Source of the DNA: Brevibacillus daliensis
Lineage (GTDB): Bacteria > Bacillota > Bacilli > Brevibacillales > Brevibacillaceae
DNA: 64,000 nt
Reading direction: 5' to 3'
Assembly: GCF_021245735.1 (NCBI RefSeq)
Contig: NZ_JAJISB010000003.1
Location: forward strand, 124,001 to 188,000
The notes beneath the pieces were generated by a model. That model was not told the DNA's origin and ran no database searches. It saw nothing but the letters and a program-made list of their open reading frames with translations. Position numbers and translations under genes: made by a program. Shown in pieces: positions 33,364-40,147 of the stretch (its first letter is position 1; the number at the start of each line of letters is the position of its first letter).

Positions 33364-34326
33364 ATGATAGACGTACGAGAGGAACTCGAACAGTTTCCGT
33401 GGACAAGCGCAACGTGGACGGAGGACAGGCTGCTCGCAGCAAGTCCGTTCCGTTTCGACCGATCACCGTCATTCTACGTATGGTTACAGGATAACGCTAG
33501 ATTCAACGCAAAAGCTGGCTACTGGTCGGACTCAGGCGCAAAGGACCCGGAATATCAACGCGGCGGAATCGTAAGGCTGCTCGCATTCCTTCGCGAAGAA
33601 GAAGAGTGTGAGACGCTAGAATACTTACGGTGGAAATACGGAGACGACGAGAACGATGGTCATACCACGTATAGTATCGCGGGATTACTGCGCCTAAAGG
33701 AGGAGTCACGCCCTATAACGCTTGATTCTTCGACGATCGATATATACCGTACCGTACATCCGTATTTATCCGGGCGCGGAATCAGTAGCGAAGCACAGGC
33801 GCTTTTCCAGACAGGTTATTGTCCGCGTAGAGACGCTATTGTAATCCCGTGGTTCGACGAAAGCGGAGCGCTAGGAAACGTAAAGTACCGCAAAATCCGC
33901 GAAAAGGCGTTCTTTTACGAAAAAGGTGGACGACCTGTGCGCGAGATGGTATTCGGGCTGAACCTCGTATATCAACGGAGGATCAATCGTGCAGTGATCA
34001 TAGAGTCAGAAATAGACGCTATGTATTTATGGAGCGCGGGAATACCGGCTATTGCGATGGGTGGATCGGTATTTAGCGAAGAGAAGGCGGAGTTGCTGCG
34101 GAAAAGTCCGTTAGAGGAAGCCATTGCTATGACGGATCATGACGAGGCTGGACAGAAATTGAAACGTGCGATCATAGCGGGGCTAGGTCCGTATGTTCGC
34201 GTATCCGTGGCGGGTTATCCGTATCGTTATAAGGACCCAAACGAGATCGGTGACCTGGCGAAAGTAAAGGGATACGTGGAACGAGCGAGGGGTGTTCGTT
34301 GGAAGACTGCGTTACTTTCGGCTTAA
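33364..34326 (+). CDS. DnaG-like DNA primase
   Basis: 320 residues from ATG 33364 behind AAAGGAGGG. No N-terminal zinc-binding domain with the usual Cys set is visible; the protein starts with a SF-type region (WTEDRLLAASPFRFDRSPSF, as in phage CHC2-less primases) and has a TOPRIM core: AVIIESEIDAMYLWSAGIPAIAMGG (about 215-240) with the acidic EIDAM, and AMTDHDEAGQ (about 256-265). It synthesises RNA primers with the DnaB-like helicase. Driven by the repressor-controlled promoter at 33222. Confidence 0.86.
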   Translation: MIDVREELEQFPWTSATWTEDRLLAASPFRFDRSPSFYVWLQDNARFNAKAGYWSDSGAKDPEYQRGGIVRLLAFLREEEECETLEYLRWKYGDDENDGHTTYSIAGLLRLKEESRPITLDSSTIDIYRTVHPYLSGRGISSEAQALFQTGYCPRRDAIVIPWFDESGALGNVKYRKIREKAFFYEKGGRPVREMVFGLNLVYQRRINRAVIIESEIDAMYLWSAGIPAIAMGGSVFSEEKAELLRKSPLEEAIAMTDHDEAGQKLKRAIIAGLGPYVRVSVAGYPYRYKDPNEIGDLAKVKGYVERARGVRWKTALLSA

Positions 34327-34386
34327 TAGCGAGTTTAAAAGTACACCTAAATTGGGGTACATTTATTGTTGAGCAGACATAAAAGC

Positions 34387-34632
34387 CTACTCATTGCGGT
34401 CCTTCCTTCTGGTTCGAGGTACTTCTTGCCATTCCCAAAGATCATCAATACTACAGCCTAAGAAATCCGCCATATCTTTTTGAATACCAATGGGAATAGA
34501 TCGTCTATTGTTCGCCCAGTCTGAAACTCGCTGCCTCGTAACGTTATACCTCTCAACAAGATCACGCTGCTTCTTTCCAGCAAGTTTCAATCGTTCTTTA
34601 AGTAGGGACCGCCCGGCTACATAACGCGCCAT
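34387..34632 (-). CDS. XRE-family repressor 2
   Basis: 81 residues from ATG 34632 with AGGAGGG upstream. HTH domain LLKERLKLAGKKQRDLVERY, NVTRQRVSDWANNRRSIPIG, DMADFLGCSIDDLWEW (a YgzD/phage Cro-like type), and a basic tail. Its promoter is an extended -10 (TGGTATAAT on the reverse strand at 34664-34672) lying inside a long inverted repeat (34644-34692), which suggests autorepression and control of the divergent sigma-like gene. Confidence 0.87.
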   Translation of the reverse strand: MARYVAGRSLLKERLKLAGKKQRDLVERYNVTRQRVSDWANNRRSIPIGIQKDMADFLGCSIDDLWEWQEVPRTRRKDRNE

Positions 34633-34643
34633 GCGTAACCCTC

Positions 34644-34692
34644 CTGTGGATGATTATTGAATCATTATACCACAAAACAATGAATCCACAGT
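34644..34692. promoter_or_regulatory. Large operator-like inverted repeat between repressor 2 and the sigma-like gene
   Basis: CTGTGGATGATTATTG at 34644-34659 is the inverted copy of CAATGAATCCACAG at 34679-34692 with a two-base offset. A smaller TGATT-N4-AATCA palindrome lies at 34651-34664. It spans the reverse -10 of repressor 2 and the ATG of the candidate 26-residue peptide. Confidence 0.75.
34664..34672 (-). promoter_or_regulatory. Extended -10 promoter of repressor 2
   Basis: Reverse-strand TGGTATAAT, perfect -10 with TG extension; no good -35. Start would lie about 25 bases before the repressor ATG. Confidence 0.65.
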
Positions 34693-34760
34693 TTAATGAG
34701 AAGATAAAAAGATTTTTCAAGAAGGTTGTACCAGTTTTTGAATTTGACGGGCCTATATAA
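34680..34760 (+). CDS. Candidate 26-residue peptide ending VPVFEFDGPI
   Basis: ATG 34680 opens a frame with a lysine-rich amphipathic start (MNPQFNEKIKRFFKKV) and the C-terminus VPVFEFDGPI shared with the 21.74-kb peptide. There is no ribosome binding site before the ATG, which lies in the operator repeat, so translation is uncertain. Located directly upstream of the sigma-like gene. Confidence 0.25.
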   Translation: MNPQFNEKIKRFFKKVVPVFEFDGPI

Positions 34761-34763
34761 GTA
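34727..34763 (+). repeat. 37-bp perfect repeat, copy 2
   Basis: Same 37 bases as 21763-21799. Lies 25 bases before the sigma-like gene start. Confidence 0.95.
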
Positions 34764-34787
34764 TAGGGCAAAAAGGGGGATAAAAAG

Positions 34788-35375
34788 ATGAGTAACGATG
34801 AGTTAAATGACGCGGTTGTCAAAGCAAAAAACGGCTGCAAGGAGTCGAGACAAAAGGTGCTGGAATGGTATATTAGATTAGTAAATAAGACAACTATTAG
34901 GATTTGGTTCAAAATCAATAATGAATGTAACTTCGAGAGGAAGTGCTTAAAAAATTTAGATTATATGATTAAACGCTTTGAGAGAGAAAGGGGGAATTTC
35001 TCTAGTGTAGCAATAATAGACCTAGAGCGAGTGACTAATGATTACATGAAAAACAGAAGTTCCAAAAGAAAACATTTAGAATCATTAGATGAAGTTGCAC
35101 GGCAAGGAGATCAAGATAGCAGGAAACGCGTAGCAGAACCCAGAGACGTTTTAGCGGACGTCGAGGGGGATTATATCACAAAAGAAATGGCCGCCCTGTT
35201 AGCGCAAGGCGACCCGAAAAAAATGATGATCCTTAGAGGCTGGATCGATGGAAATACTGATTCTCGCGTTGCACAGATGTTAGCGCATCTGTACGGCGGT
35301 AAACCTGAATCACATAGACAAGCCGTCAAACGATTTAGAAAAGACTGCCGAACCACCCTATCACAAGTAGCATGA
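34788..35375 (+). CDS. Sigma-factor-like phage regulator
   Basis: 195 residues from ATG 34788 behind GGGGGA. N-terminal part (ELNDAVVKAKNGCKESRQKV) resembles sigma region 2 beginnings; the C-terminal part (MMILRGWIDGNTDSRVAQML ... SHRQAVKRFRKDCRTTL) resembles a region 4 HTH that contacts -35 DNA. Weak overall similarity to ECF-type sigma factors and phage late regulators. Codon use is more AT-rich than nearby phage genes. Preceded by the 37-bp repeat and the operator of repressor 2; its 3' end is overlapped by an antisense tiny gene. Confidence 0.7.
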   Translation: MSNDELNDAVVKAKNGCKESRQKVLEWYIRLVNKTTIRIWFKINNECNFERKCLKNLDYMIKRFERERGNFSSVAIIDLERVTNDYMKNRSSKRKHLESLDEVARQGDQDSRKRVAEPRDVLADVEGDYITKEMAALLAQGDPKKMMILRGWIDGNTDSRVAQMLAHLYGGKPESHRQAVKRFRKDCRTTLSQVA

Positions 35376-35412
35376 CAGTTTTCCAGAGAAGTGGATAGCG
35401 ACGTTTAGGCAT
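35335..35412 (-). CDS. Tiny reverse-strand cationic membrane peptide, 25 residues
   Basis: ATG 35412 (GGGAAGGAA about 12 bases upstream) encodes a basic start MPKRRYPLLWK followed by a hydrophobic helix TVMLLVIGWFGSLF. A near-perfect promoter TTGAAA-17-TATAAT (35442-35470, reverse strand) gives a leader of about 25 bases, and the AUG can lie in the loop of a small hairpin (CGACG/CGTCG). It overlaps the last 41 bases of the sigma-like gene in antisense. The features match type I toxin-like peptides; no antitoxin RNA was identified. Confidence 0.55.
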   Translation of the reverse strand: MPKRRYPLLWKTVMLLVIGWFGSLF

Positions 35413-35612
35413 AGCGTCGTTATTCCTTCCCTGAATAAAATATTATATGACACTTTCGTGTTAGTTTCAATGTTTTGATATTAGTATATTATAACCAATA
35501 TCTACATTATCTATACTATCAAGTTTGGCAGCTTTTTGTCAAGCGTATTTATAACGCAAACAAACGCGAATTCAACGAAATAATAACGATAAACCAACGG
35601 AGGCGAATCGCC
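35376..35612. other. AT-rich gap with reverse promoter
   Basis: Holds the reverse promoter and leader of the 25-residue gene. On the + strand no good promoter is seen for 35613. Composition is AT-rich. Confidence 0.5.
35442..35470 (-). promoter_or_regulatory. Near-consensus sigma-A promoter, reverse strand
   Basis: TTGAAA (35465-35470), 17 bp, TATAAT (35442-35447) on the - strand. Confidence 0.8.
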
Positions 35613-35753
35613 ATGTACGATATTCTACGCAAGCCAACGCTACAAACGACATATTACGATTACAACGGAGGTTTCCCATACGATGATGATATTGCGGACT
35701 TTCTTTCGGCTTTCATTTCCGACAACGAACGAAAGGCGGTGCGCCTCGGATGA
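35613..35753 (+). CDS. 46-residue phage protein
   Basis: ATG 35613 behind CGGAGGCGA. Acidic small protein with a Tyr/Asp-rich middle (YYDYNGGFPYDDDIADFL). The longer frame from 35475 runs through AT-rich leader DNA and is not used. Ends in ATGA with the next gene. Confidence 0.65.
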   Translation: MYDILRKPTLQTTYYDYNGGFPYDDDIADFLSAFISDNERKAVRLG

Positions 35754-36271
35754 CCGCCGTCACCGTAACCCGCCACGCCGCCGAAGAAGCCGTTAAGGAC
35801 TTCCGCATCCCACAGCGGACAGCCGAGGAGTGGGTACGGTCGACCTTCCGCAAAGCCCGTTTTGTCGCGAACATAATATCCGGCGAGGGTAAGCCGACGC
35901 GTCTCTTCAGCCACAACGGAATTGCCTTGGCGGTCGCTCCCGAAGAGGATCGCGTAATTACCGTCTATCCCGCAAATCCAAGCGCTACCGTTCGCCAACG
36001 CGTCCAAGCGATGGTACAACGAGAGCTTGCGAAAATTGAACGACGAGAGCAGGCGCTACTAAGGCGGAATGAACTGACGAAGGCGGAGCTGACCGTCGAG
36101 CTTGCGCAATTACAACTACGGCTGATCCGCGCAAGAAGTGAGGCGACGAAGCTGGCGAGTCAAGCGCGCATTAACGCGATCAACGAATACTTTACGCAAT
36201 TGGACAGCGATCTACTCGCAGTTAAGCACGAAAAACGTGCGGTGGCGAAAACGGTCGCGGCGTATATGTAG
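35750..36271 (+). CDS. Phage protein with toxin-like N-terminus and coiled coil
   Basis: 173 residues. N-terminal 75 residues (HAAEEAVKDFRIPQRTAEEW, ... LFSHNGIALAVAPEEDRVITVYPA) have the length and strand pattern of small RelE/BrnT-like toxins, though active-site residues cannot be matched; then a long basic coiled coil (about 80-165). No antitoxin gene next to it. Unknown function; ATGA overlap with 35613. Confidence 0.65.
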   Translation: MTAVTVTRHAAEEAVKDFRIPQRTAEEWVRSTFRKARFVANIISGEGKPTRLFSHNGIALAVAPEEDRVITVYPANPSATVRQRVQAMVQRELAKIERREQALLRRNELTKAELTVELAQLQLRLIRARSEATKLASQARINAINEYFTQLDSDLLAVKHEKRAVAKTVAAYM

Positions 36272-36298
36272 CGAAAAGGGAAAGGTGGAGGAGCGGCA

Positions 36299-36499
36299 GT
36301 GGTTTACACGCTTATCTATTTATTAGTAGGTTTGGGCTTTATCTACTTGGACACCCAAACCGAGCAATTTGCGGAAAAATCCGAGAAGATTCCCGTAGAC
36401 TTGCGACATAGAACGCAAATGACTTATGTAGTAGTCGGAATTTTCATATGGCCTGTACGACTAATCCTAATTCTAATTAGGCTGATATTCGGAAAATAA
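36299..36499 (+). CDS. Small phage membrane protein
   Basis: 66 residues from GTG 36299 (GGTGGAGGAGCG upstream). Two hydrophobic segments (about 3-16 and 42-63) around a charged loop. Its end abuts the terminator of the reverse tiny gene. Confidence 0.7.
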   Translation: MVYTLIYLLVGLGFIYLDTQTEQFAEKSEKIPVDLRHRTQMTYVVVGIFIWPVRLILILIRLIFGK

Positions 36500-36529
36500 A
36501 AATACCCACCCGCGACTAGCGCAGGAGGG
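36494..36529 (-). terminator. Terminator of the 27-residue reverse gene
   Basis: Reverse-strand stem CCCTCCTGCG/CGCGGGTGGG followed by TATTTTTATTTT. One mismatch and one G-T pair. Confidence 0.75.
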
Positions 36530-36599
36530 CGAGGACCCCCAAAATAACTAGAACCAAGTCTAGTATCCCGGAGTCGCGCAAGTGTTGTAGCCACTTCAC
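36516..36599 (-). CDS. Tiny reverse-strand membrane peptide, 27 residues
   Basis: GTG 36599 behind GAAAGGTGGTGATC; stop 36516 inside the terminator stem. The peptide begins MKWLQHLRDSG and continues as one hydrophobic helix ILDLVLVILGVLALLR, the pattern of type I toxins and holin-like peptides. Reverse promoter TTGCTA-17-TATACT at 36685-36713, leader about 80 bases. Lies between two + strand genes. Confidence 0.65.
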   Translation of the reverse strand: MKWLQHLRDSGILDLVLVILGVLALLR

Positions 36600-36899
36600 G
36601 CGATCACCACCTTTCTGGCCAATGCGTTACGGCCCCGATCCGGGCAAGCCACAGATCAGACGAAAGAAAGTTTGTCCAACGTAAAGTATACGAAACATTC
36701 GATATGTTAGCAAGAGCCGACAACCTGCGTCAGCAAGGCGGTATGAACGAAACAGGGCGTAGCTTCCCGTATGCCCGTCGCAAACCTTCGGGGAGCAACC
36801 GAGGTTCCAGCGGACCTTGACTCGAGTAGGCGACCGTTCATATCGTCTTACGGACGCGGGATTACCGGTGTCCGAAATGATAACGAGGAGTGTTGCGAA
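36600..36899. other. Leader/promoter region between 36516 and 36900 genes
   Basis: Holds the reverse leader and promoter of the 27-residue gene. On the + strand an open frame without start codon or site (ending GSNRGSSGP) looks like decayed coding DNA. No RNA gene recognised. Confidence 0.5.
36685..36713 (-). promoter_or_regulatory. Predicted sigma-A promoter, reverse strand
   Basis: TTGCTA (36708-36713), 17 bp, TATACT (36685-36690) on the - strand. Confidence 0.75.
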
Positions 36900-37310
36900 A
36901 TGACTACGTTAGAAACGATTGTACACGAAGGGCAGACGTACAAGAAGGTCGCGCGTGTGGCGAAGGAGGGCGAGAAAATCCTTGTTACTAAAGAGGAAAG
37001 GGCATACGGGTCCTATAAGAATGGCGATGTCCTAACGATCAGAAAAGTTGATACTTTATTTGAGTGCGTACGAGTTACTGAGCACGGGACAGTTTTGTAC
37101 CACCGTGAATACGTAGTCCTCGAACCGATCGCCCAACCGTCCGCACCAATCACGCTTATCTCCACGACGCCTGCCGTTGAGAAGACGTACACGATTCAAC
37201 TAACGGAAGAATCGATGGGCAAGCTGATCAACGCATTGCGCTATTTCGCATCTGACGTTCCGATGGGCGCAGAGCTACGAGACCAGTTCGAAGCCATCCG
37301 CAAGTCCTAA
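36900..37310 (+). CDS. Single-module YVVLEP repeat protein
   Basis: 136 residues from ATG 36900 (GAGGAGTG upstream). Residues about 5-75 form one beta module: HEGQTYKKVARVAKEGEKIL, YKNGDVLTIRKVD, HREYVVLEPIAQPSAPI. The same module occurs in the genes at 38705 and 51115. C-terminal part is a helical segment (LTEESMGKLINALRYF). Function unknown; the module looks like a KOW/SH3-type barrel. Confidence 0.75.
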   Translation: MTTLETIVHEGQTYKKVARVAKEGEKILVTKEERAYGSYKNGDVLTIRKVDTLFECVRVTEHGTVLYHREYVVLEPIAQPSAPITLISTTPAVEKTYTIQLTEESMGKLINALRYFASDVPMGAELRDQFEAIRKS

Positions 37311-37340
37311 CGAAAACCTACGAAAAGGGAGCGATGTGTA

Positions 37341-38123
37341 ATGAGTATTTTTACGAAAAAAGGTTCCGAAGCTGCTGCGGCTGCCACGGCGGAAAAGGAC
37401 AAGAAGAGTAGCGCAATCGTCTCATTCAACGCGGGCACCACGCTAAAAGTACGCGTTAAATCCGTTACGGATACGGCAGAATATTACGGTTACGGCGTCT
37501 ACAACAAGGTGAATACATTCGTGCCGAAGCAACCGGCGGAACGTAACGCGAAAGGGTTTATCACCGCAAATCCGACCGTATGGGATCGCGCGGCTGACCA
37601 CTATTACGGTTTAGCAAAGGCGGCGAAAGATCGTGGTGACGAAACGGAAGAGAAGAAGGCGAAGGATGCCGCGTACCTCTATAAAGGGAAGCCACGCTAT
37701 CTGATCGGACTCGGCTCGCTAGAATCCGGAAAAGACATCGTTGTCGACTTGACCGCCAAGCAAGGCAAAACGGTAATCGCCGCCATGCAGAAGTATGAGA
37801 AGAAGATCGATAAGGTCGCGTTCGAACTGTCCAAATCCGGGTCATCCACGGATACAGTCGTCTCCCTGACTCCGATTCTCGATATGGACGAAGACTTGAC
37901 GGATGCTGAACGTGCGAACTTCGATAAGACCGGAGAGAATCCGTTTGACTTCGCGCTGTTTGATGATTGCCTTTACCTCGCGGACGAAGAGGAGCAGACG
38001 AAGAACCTCGTTGTTGCCGGTTTCGATATTGGACTTATCGGTTTGACGATCGGCGCGGCCGCGCAAACAGCGGATACGGACGATAAACCCATCGAAATCA
38101 CGGACGAAGACTTGCCATTTTAA
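37341..38123 (+). CDS. Phage single-stranded DNA-binding protein
   Basis: 260 residues from ATG 37341 (AAAAGGGAGCG upstream). OB-fold-like core with SFNAGTTLKVRVKSVTDTAE, an Ala/Lys-rich N-terminal tail and a strongly acidic C-terminus ending ITDEDLPF, the classic partner-binding tip of SSB proteins. It sits in the replication region before the polymerase. Not a close relative of bacterial SSB; resembles SSB-like proteins of large Bacillus phages. Confidence 0.82.
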   Translation: MSIFTKKGSEAAAAATAEKDKKSSAIVSFNAGTTLKVRVKSVTDTAEYYGYGVYNKVNTFVPKQPAERNAKGFITANPTVWDRAADHYYGLAKAAKDRGDETEEKKAKDAAYLYKGKPRYLIGLGSLESGKDIVVDLTAKQGKTVIAAMQKYEKKIDKVAFELSKSGSSTDTVVSLTPILDMDEDLTDAERANFDKTGENPFDFALFDDCLYLADEEEQTKNLVVAGFDIGLIGLTIGAAAQTADTDDKPIEITDEDLPF

Positions 38124-38140
38124 CGGAAAGGATGTCGCGT

Positions 38141-38296
38141 ATGCGTAAGTTTTTAATGATGCTTGCCGTTATCGTAGCTCTTAACACAATGTCAGCGCTC
38201 GCCACCGTATGTTTTGGCGCTGACTTCTATCTGACCCACCACAGCATGTTAACCGCGCTTGTTGCGTTAATGTACGCGAACTATCTATGCGAGTAA
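38141..38296 (+). CDS. 51-residue membrane protein
   Basis: ATG 38141 behind GGAAAGGATG. Two hydrophobic segments (LMMLAVIVALNTMSALATV and MLTALVALMYANYL). The first could be a signal peptide. Between SSB and the endonuclease; function unknown. Confidence 0.65.
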   Translation: MRKFLMMLAVIVALNTMSALATVCFGADFYLTHHSMLTALVALMYANYLCE

Positions 38297-38309
38297 GGAG
38301 GCGGTGACA

Positions 38310-38702
38310 TTGGCGCATCACACGAACAATATCGGAGCGCACTCGGAGTCACTCGCCGTAACCGCACTCCTAGCGAACGGATACGAAGTTTCAGAGCCGA
38401 AAGCACCCGAAGTTTATGACCTAGTTGCGCGCCATCCCATAACTCGCGAATGGAAGACGTATCAGGTAAAAACCGTGCGTAAACGGGAGGATCGCGGATA
38501 TCTAGTCGTATGTGGATCGCGGAACAATGGCGAAGTGTACACGAAGGGTGATGCGGACTACCTTATCGGCGTGCTCGACGGCGACGTATATCTCATCGAG
38601 AACCGGGAGTTGTCGGAATACTGGGTGACGCCGGACAACATCAACGAGAAATGGCGGAAGCTTTCAACGGTAATACAAAAACAATTATCGGAGGCGGTCT
38701 AA
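38310..38702 (+). CDS. PD-(D/E)XK endonuclease-like protein
   Basis: 130 residues from TTG 38310; AAGGAGG at 38295-38301 fits it better than GTG 38304. N-terminal GAHSESLAVTALLANGYEV, then YDLV and WKTYQVKTVRKR, the pattern of PD-(D/E)XK family proteins related to group I intron endonucleases (E-x-D-x-QVKT). Could be a resolvase, a homing-type nuclease or a repair enzyme. In the replication cluster. Confidence 0.75.
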   Translation: MAHHTNNIGAHSESLAVTALLANGYEVSEPKAPEVYDLVARHPITREWKTYQVKTVRKREDRGYLVVCGSRNNGEVYTKGDADYLIGVLDGDVYLIENRELSEYWVTPDNINEKWRKLSTVIQKQLSEAV

Positions 38703-38704
38703 TA

Positions 38705-40129
38705 ATGGCGAACTTTAAAACGATTGATGGCGTGGATTTCCGTGTGGTAACGGATCGTGAAGCGAAGGTGGGCGATTATATTCTGTACGAAGAGTCTCCG
38801 GGTTATTACGTTAAGGAAAATAAGGCGTACGAGGTAATTGACGTAGACTTATACGATGATGCGCAGATTGTTGATGAGGACGAAGATGAGTACGATACTT
38901 GCGGCGACGATTTCATTATCCTCGAAAAAGTTGACGACATCATTACGCACGAAGGCGTGACTTATCGCAAGGTGGCGCGTAAAGCGAAAGAAGGCGAGAA
39001 AATCCTCGTTACTGCCGCGGAATCAACGAGCGGGTATTATAAAAACGGTGACGTTCTAACCGTTAGAGAGATAGGCTCCTACTCCGGTGAGGTCTACGTT
39101 ACTGAGCACAGTCGAATCATATATCACAGCGAATACGTAGTCCTCGAACCGATCCCGTTATCCATCGACGACGAAATCGCAGCCGCAAAAGCCGCGCAAG
39201 AAGCCGCGTCAACAAAAGTTGCCGAACTCGAAGCGAAGAAGAAGGAAATTACGGAGGCTAATCGTTTGAAGGTCGGTGACTATGCGGTAGCCACAACCGG
39301 AAACAATGTCGGCGAATTCGTCGGCGCGGTCGTAGAGATCATCGAAGACGACGGATCAAGTACGCCGTTTAAAGCGAGAGTTATCGGTGACTCGTATAGC
39401 ACGTGGTATTACGCTAGCTCGCTCCGTCGCGCCGACGACGAAGAAGTAGCGAAGGCTAATCGGTTGAAAGTCGGTGACTATGCGAAGGTTGTCGGTGGAA
39501 ATAACATTATGACAAAGATCGGAGATATCGTAGAAATTACGAGTATCGAAACAGACGGTGACTATCGCGTTAAAAAATTGAGTGGCGAAGCAATTGACGG
39601 ATGGAAGTTTCCTGAGAACGTTGTCCGTGCCACCGACGAAGAGGTTGCGGAAGCCAAACGTCAACTTGCGTTTGCACAATTCGCAAAAGGCGATAAGGTG
39701 CGATTGGTTAGCGGTGGCGGAGAATGGCCTTTGTTCGGTATGGTAAACGGTAAAATTTACACCGTTGATGAAGTCGGTGTACGTAAAATTTCCGTAGGAT
39801 GCGGCTACGCTGACCCCGACCAACTCGTTAAGTTGACCGCAGAGGAAATCGCGGAATGTGCGAAACGCGAAGAAGAAACCGCAAAGTGGGCGGCAATCGG
39901 GCGAAAGGTTGGCGAGTATAAGGCGGGGGATGTCGTTCGTGTCATAAAAGTGCCTGGCGGAATTTGTAACGGTCATGACGAAGGTATGGTCGGAGTTGTA
40001 ATATTCGATACGATCGTCCAATCCCTAATAAATGGTAATCCGCAGATTACGCACAACGGTGAAACGCTTTATTGCAACGTAGAGCTCATCGCACCCGTTG
40101 AATCCGTCGTCAACCTACGCGCATCCTAA
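38705..40129 (+). CDS. Multi-module beta-repeat phage protein
   Basis: 474 residues from ATG 38705. Module type A occurs twice (about 1-85 and 86-165, the second with THEGVTYRKVARKAKEGEKI and YVVLEPI). After a short coiled coil come four type B modules (from about 195, 260, 330 and 395) starting ANRLKVGDYAV, ANRLKVGDYAK, FAKGDKVRLV, YKAGDVVRVI. These look like KOW/SH3 barrels in tandem. Highly acidic. No catalytic motif. It lies between nuclease and polymerase, so it may be a scaffold or DNA/RNA-binding protein; unknown. Confidence 0.75.
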   Translation: MANFKTIDGVDFRVVTDREAKVGDYILYEESPGYYVKENKAYEVIDVDLYDDAQIVDEDEDEYDTCGDDFIILEKVDDIITHEGVTYRKVARKAKEGEKILVTAAESTSGYYKNGDVLTVREIGSYSGEVYVTEHSRIIYHSEYVVLEPIPLSIDDEIAAAKAAQEAASTKVAELEAKKKEITEANRLKVGDYAVATTGNNVGEFVGAVVEIIEDDGSSTPFKARVIGDSYSTWYYASSLRRADDEEVAKANRLKVGDYAKVVGGNNIMTKIGDIVEITSIETDGDYRVKKLSGEAIDGWKFPENVVRATDEEVAEAKRQLAFAQFAKGDKVRLVSGGGEWPLFGMVNGKIYTVDEVGVRKISVGCGYADPDQLVKLTAEEIAECAKREEETAKWAAIGRKVGEYKAGDVVRVIKVPGGICNGHDEGMVGVVIFDTIVQSLINGNPQITHNGETLYCNVELIAPVESVVNLRAS

Positions 40130-40147
40130 CGAAAGGGGACGATTACG

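Noticed and set aside
21763-34763. 37-bp repeats as attachment sites of a nested element
   Set aside because: The DNA between them contains the helicase and primase genes needed with the rest of the phage replication set, so excision as a unit is unlikely.
36600-36899. tRNA-like or + strand coding sequence
   Set aside because: No acceptable cloverleaf or CCA-type arm; the open frame has no start or binding site.
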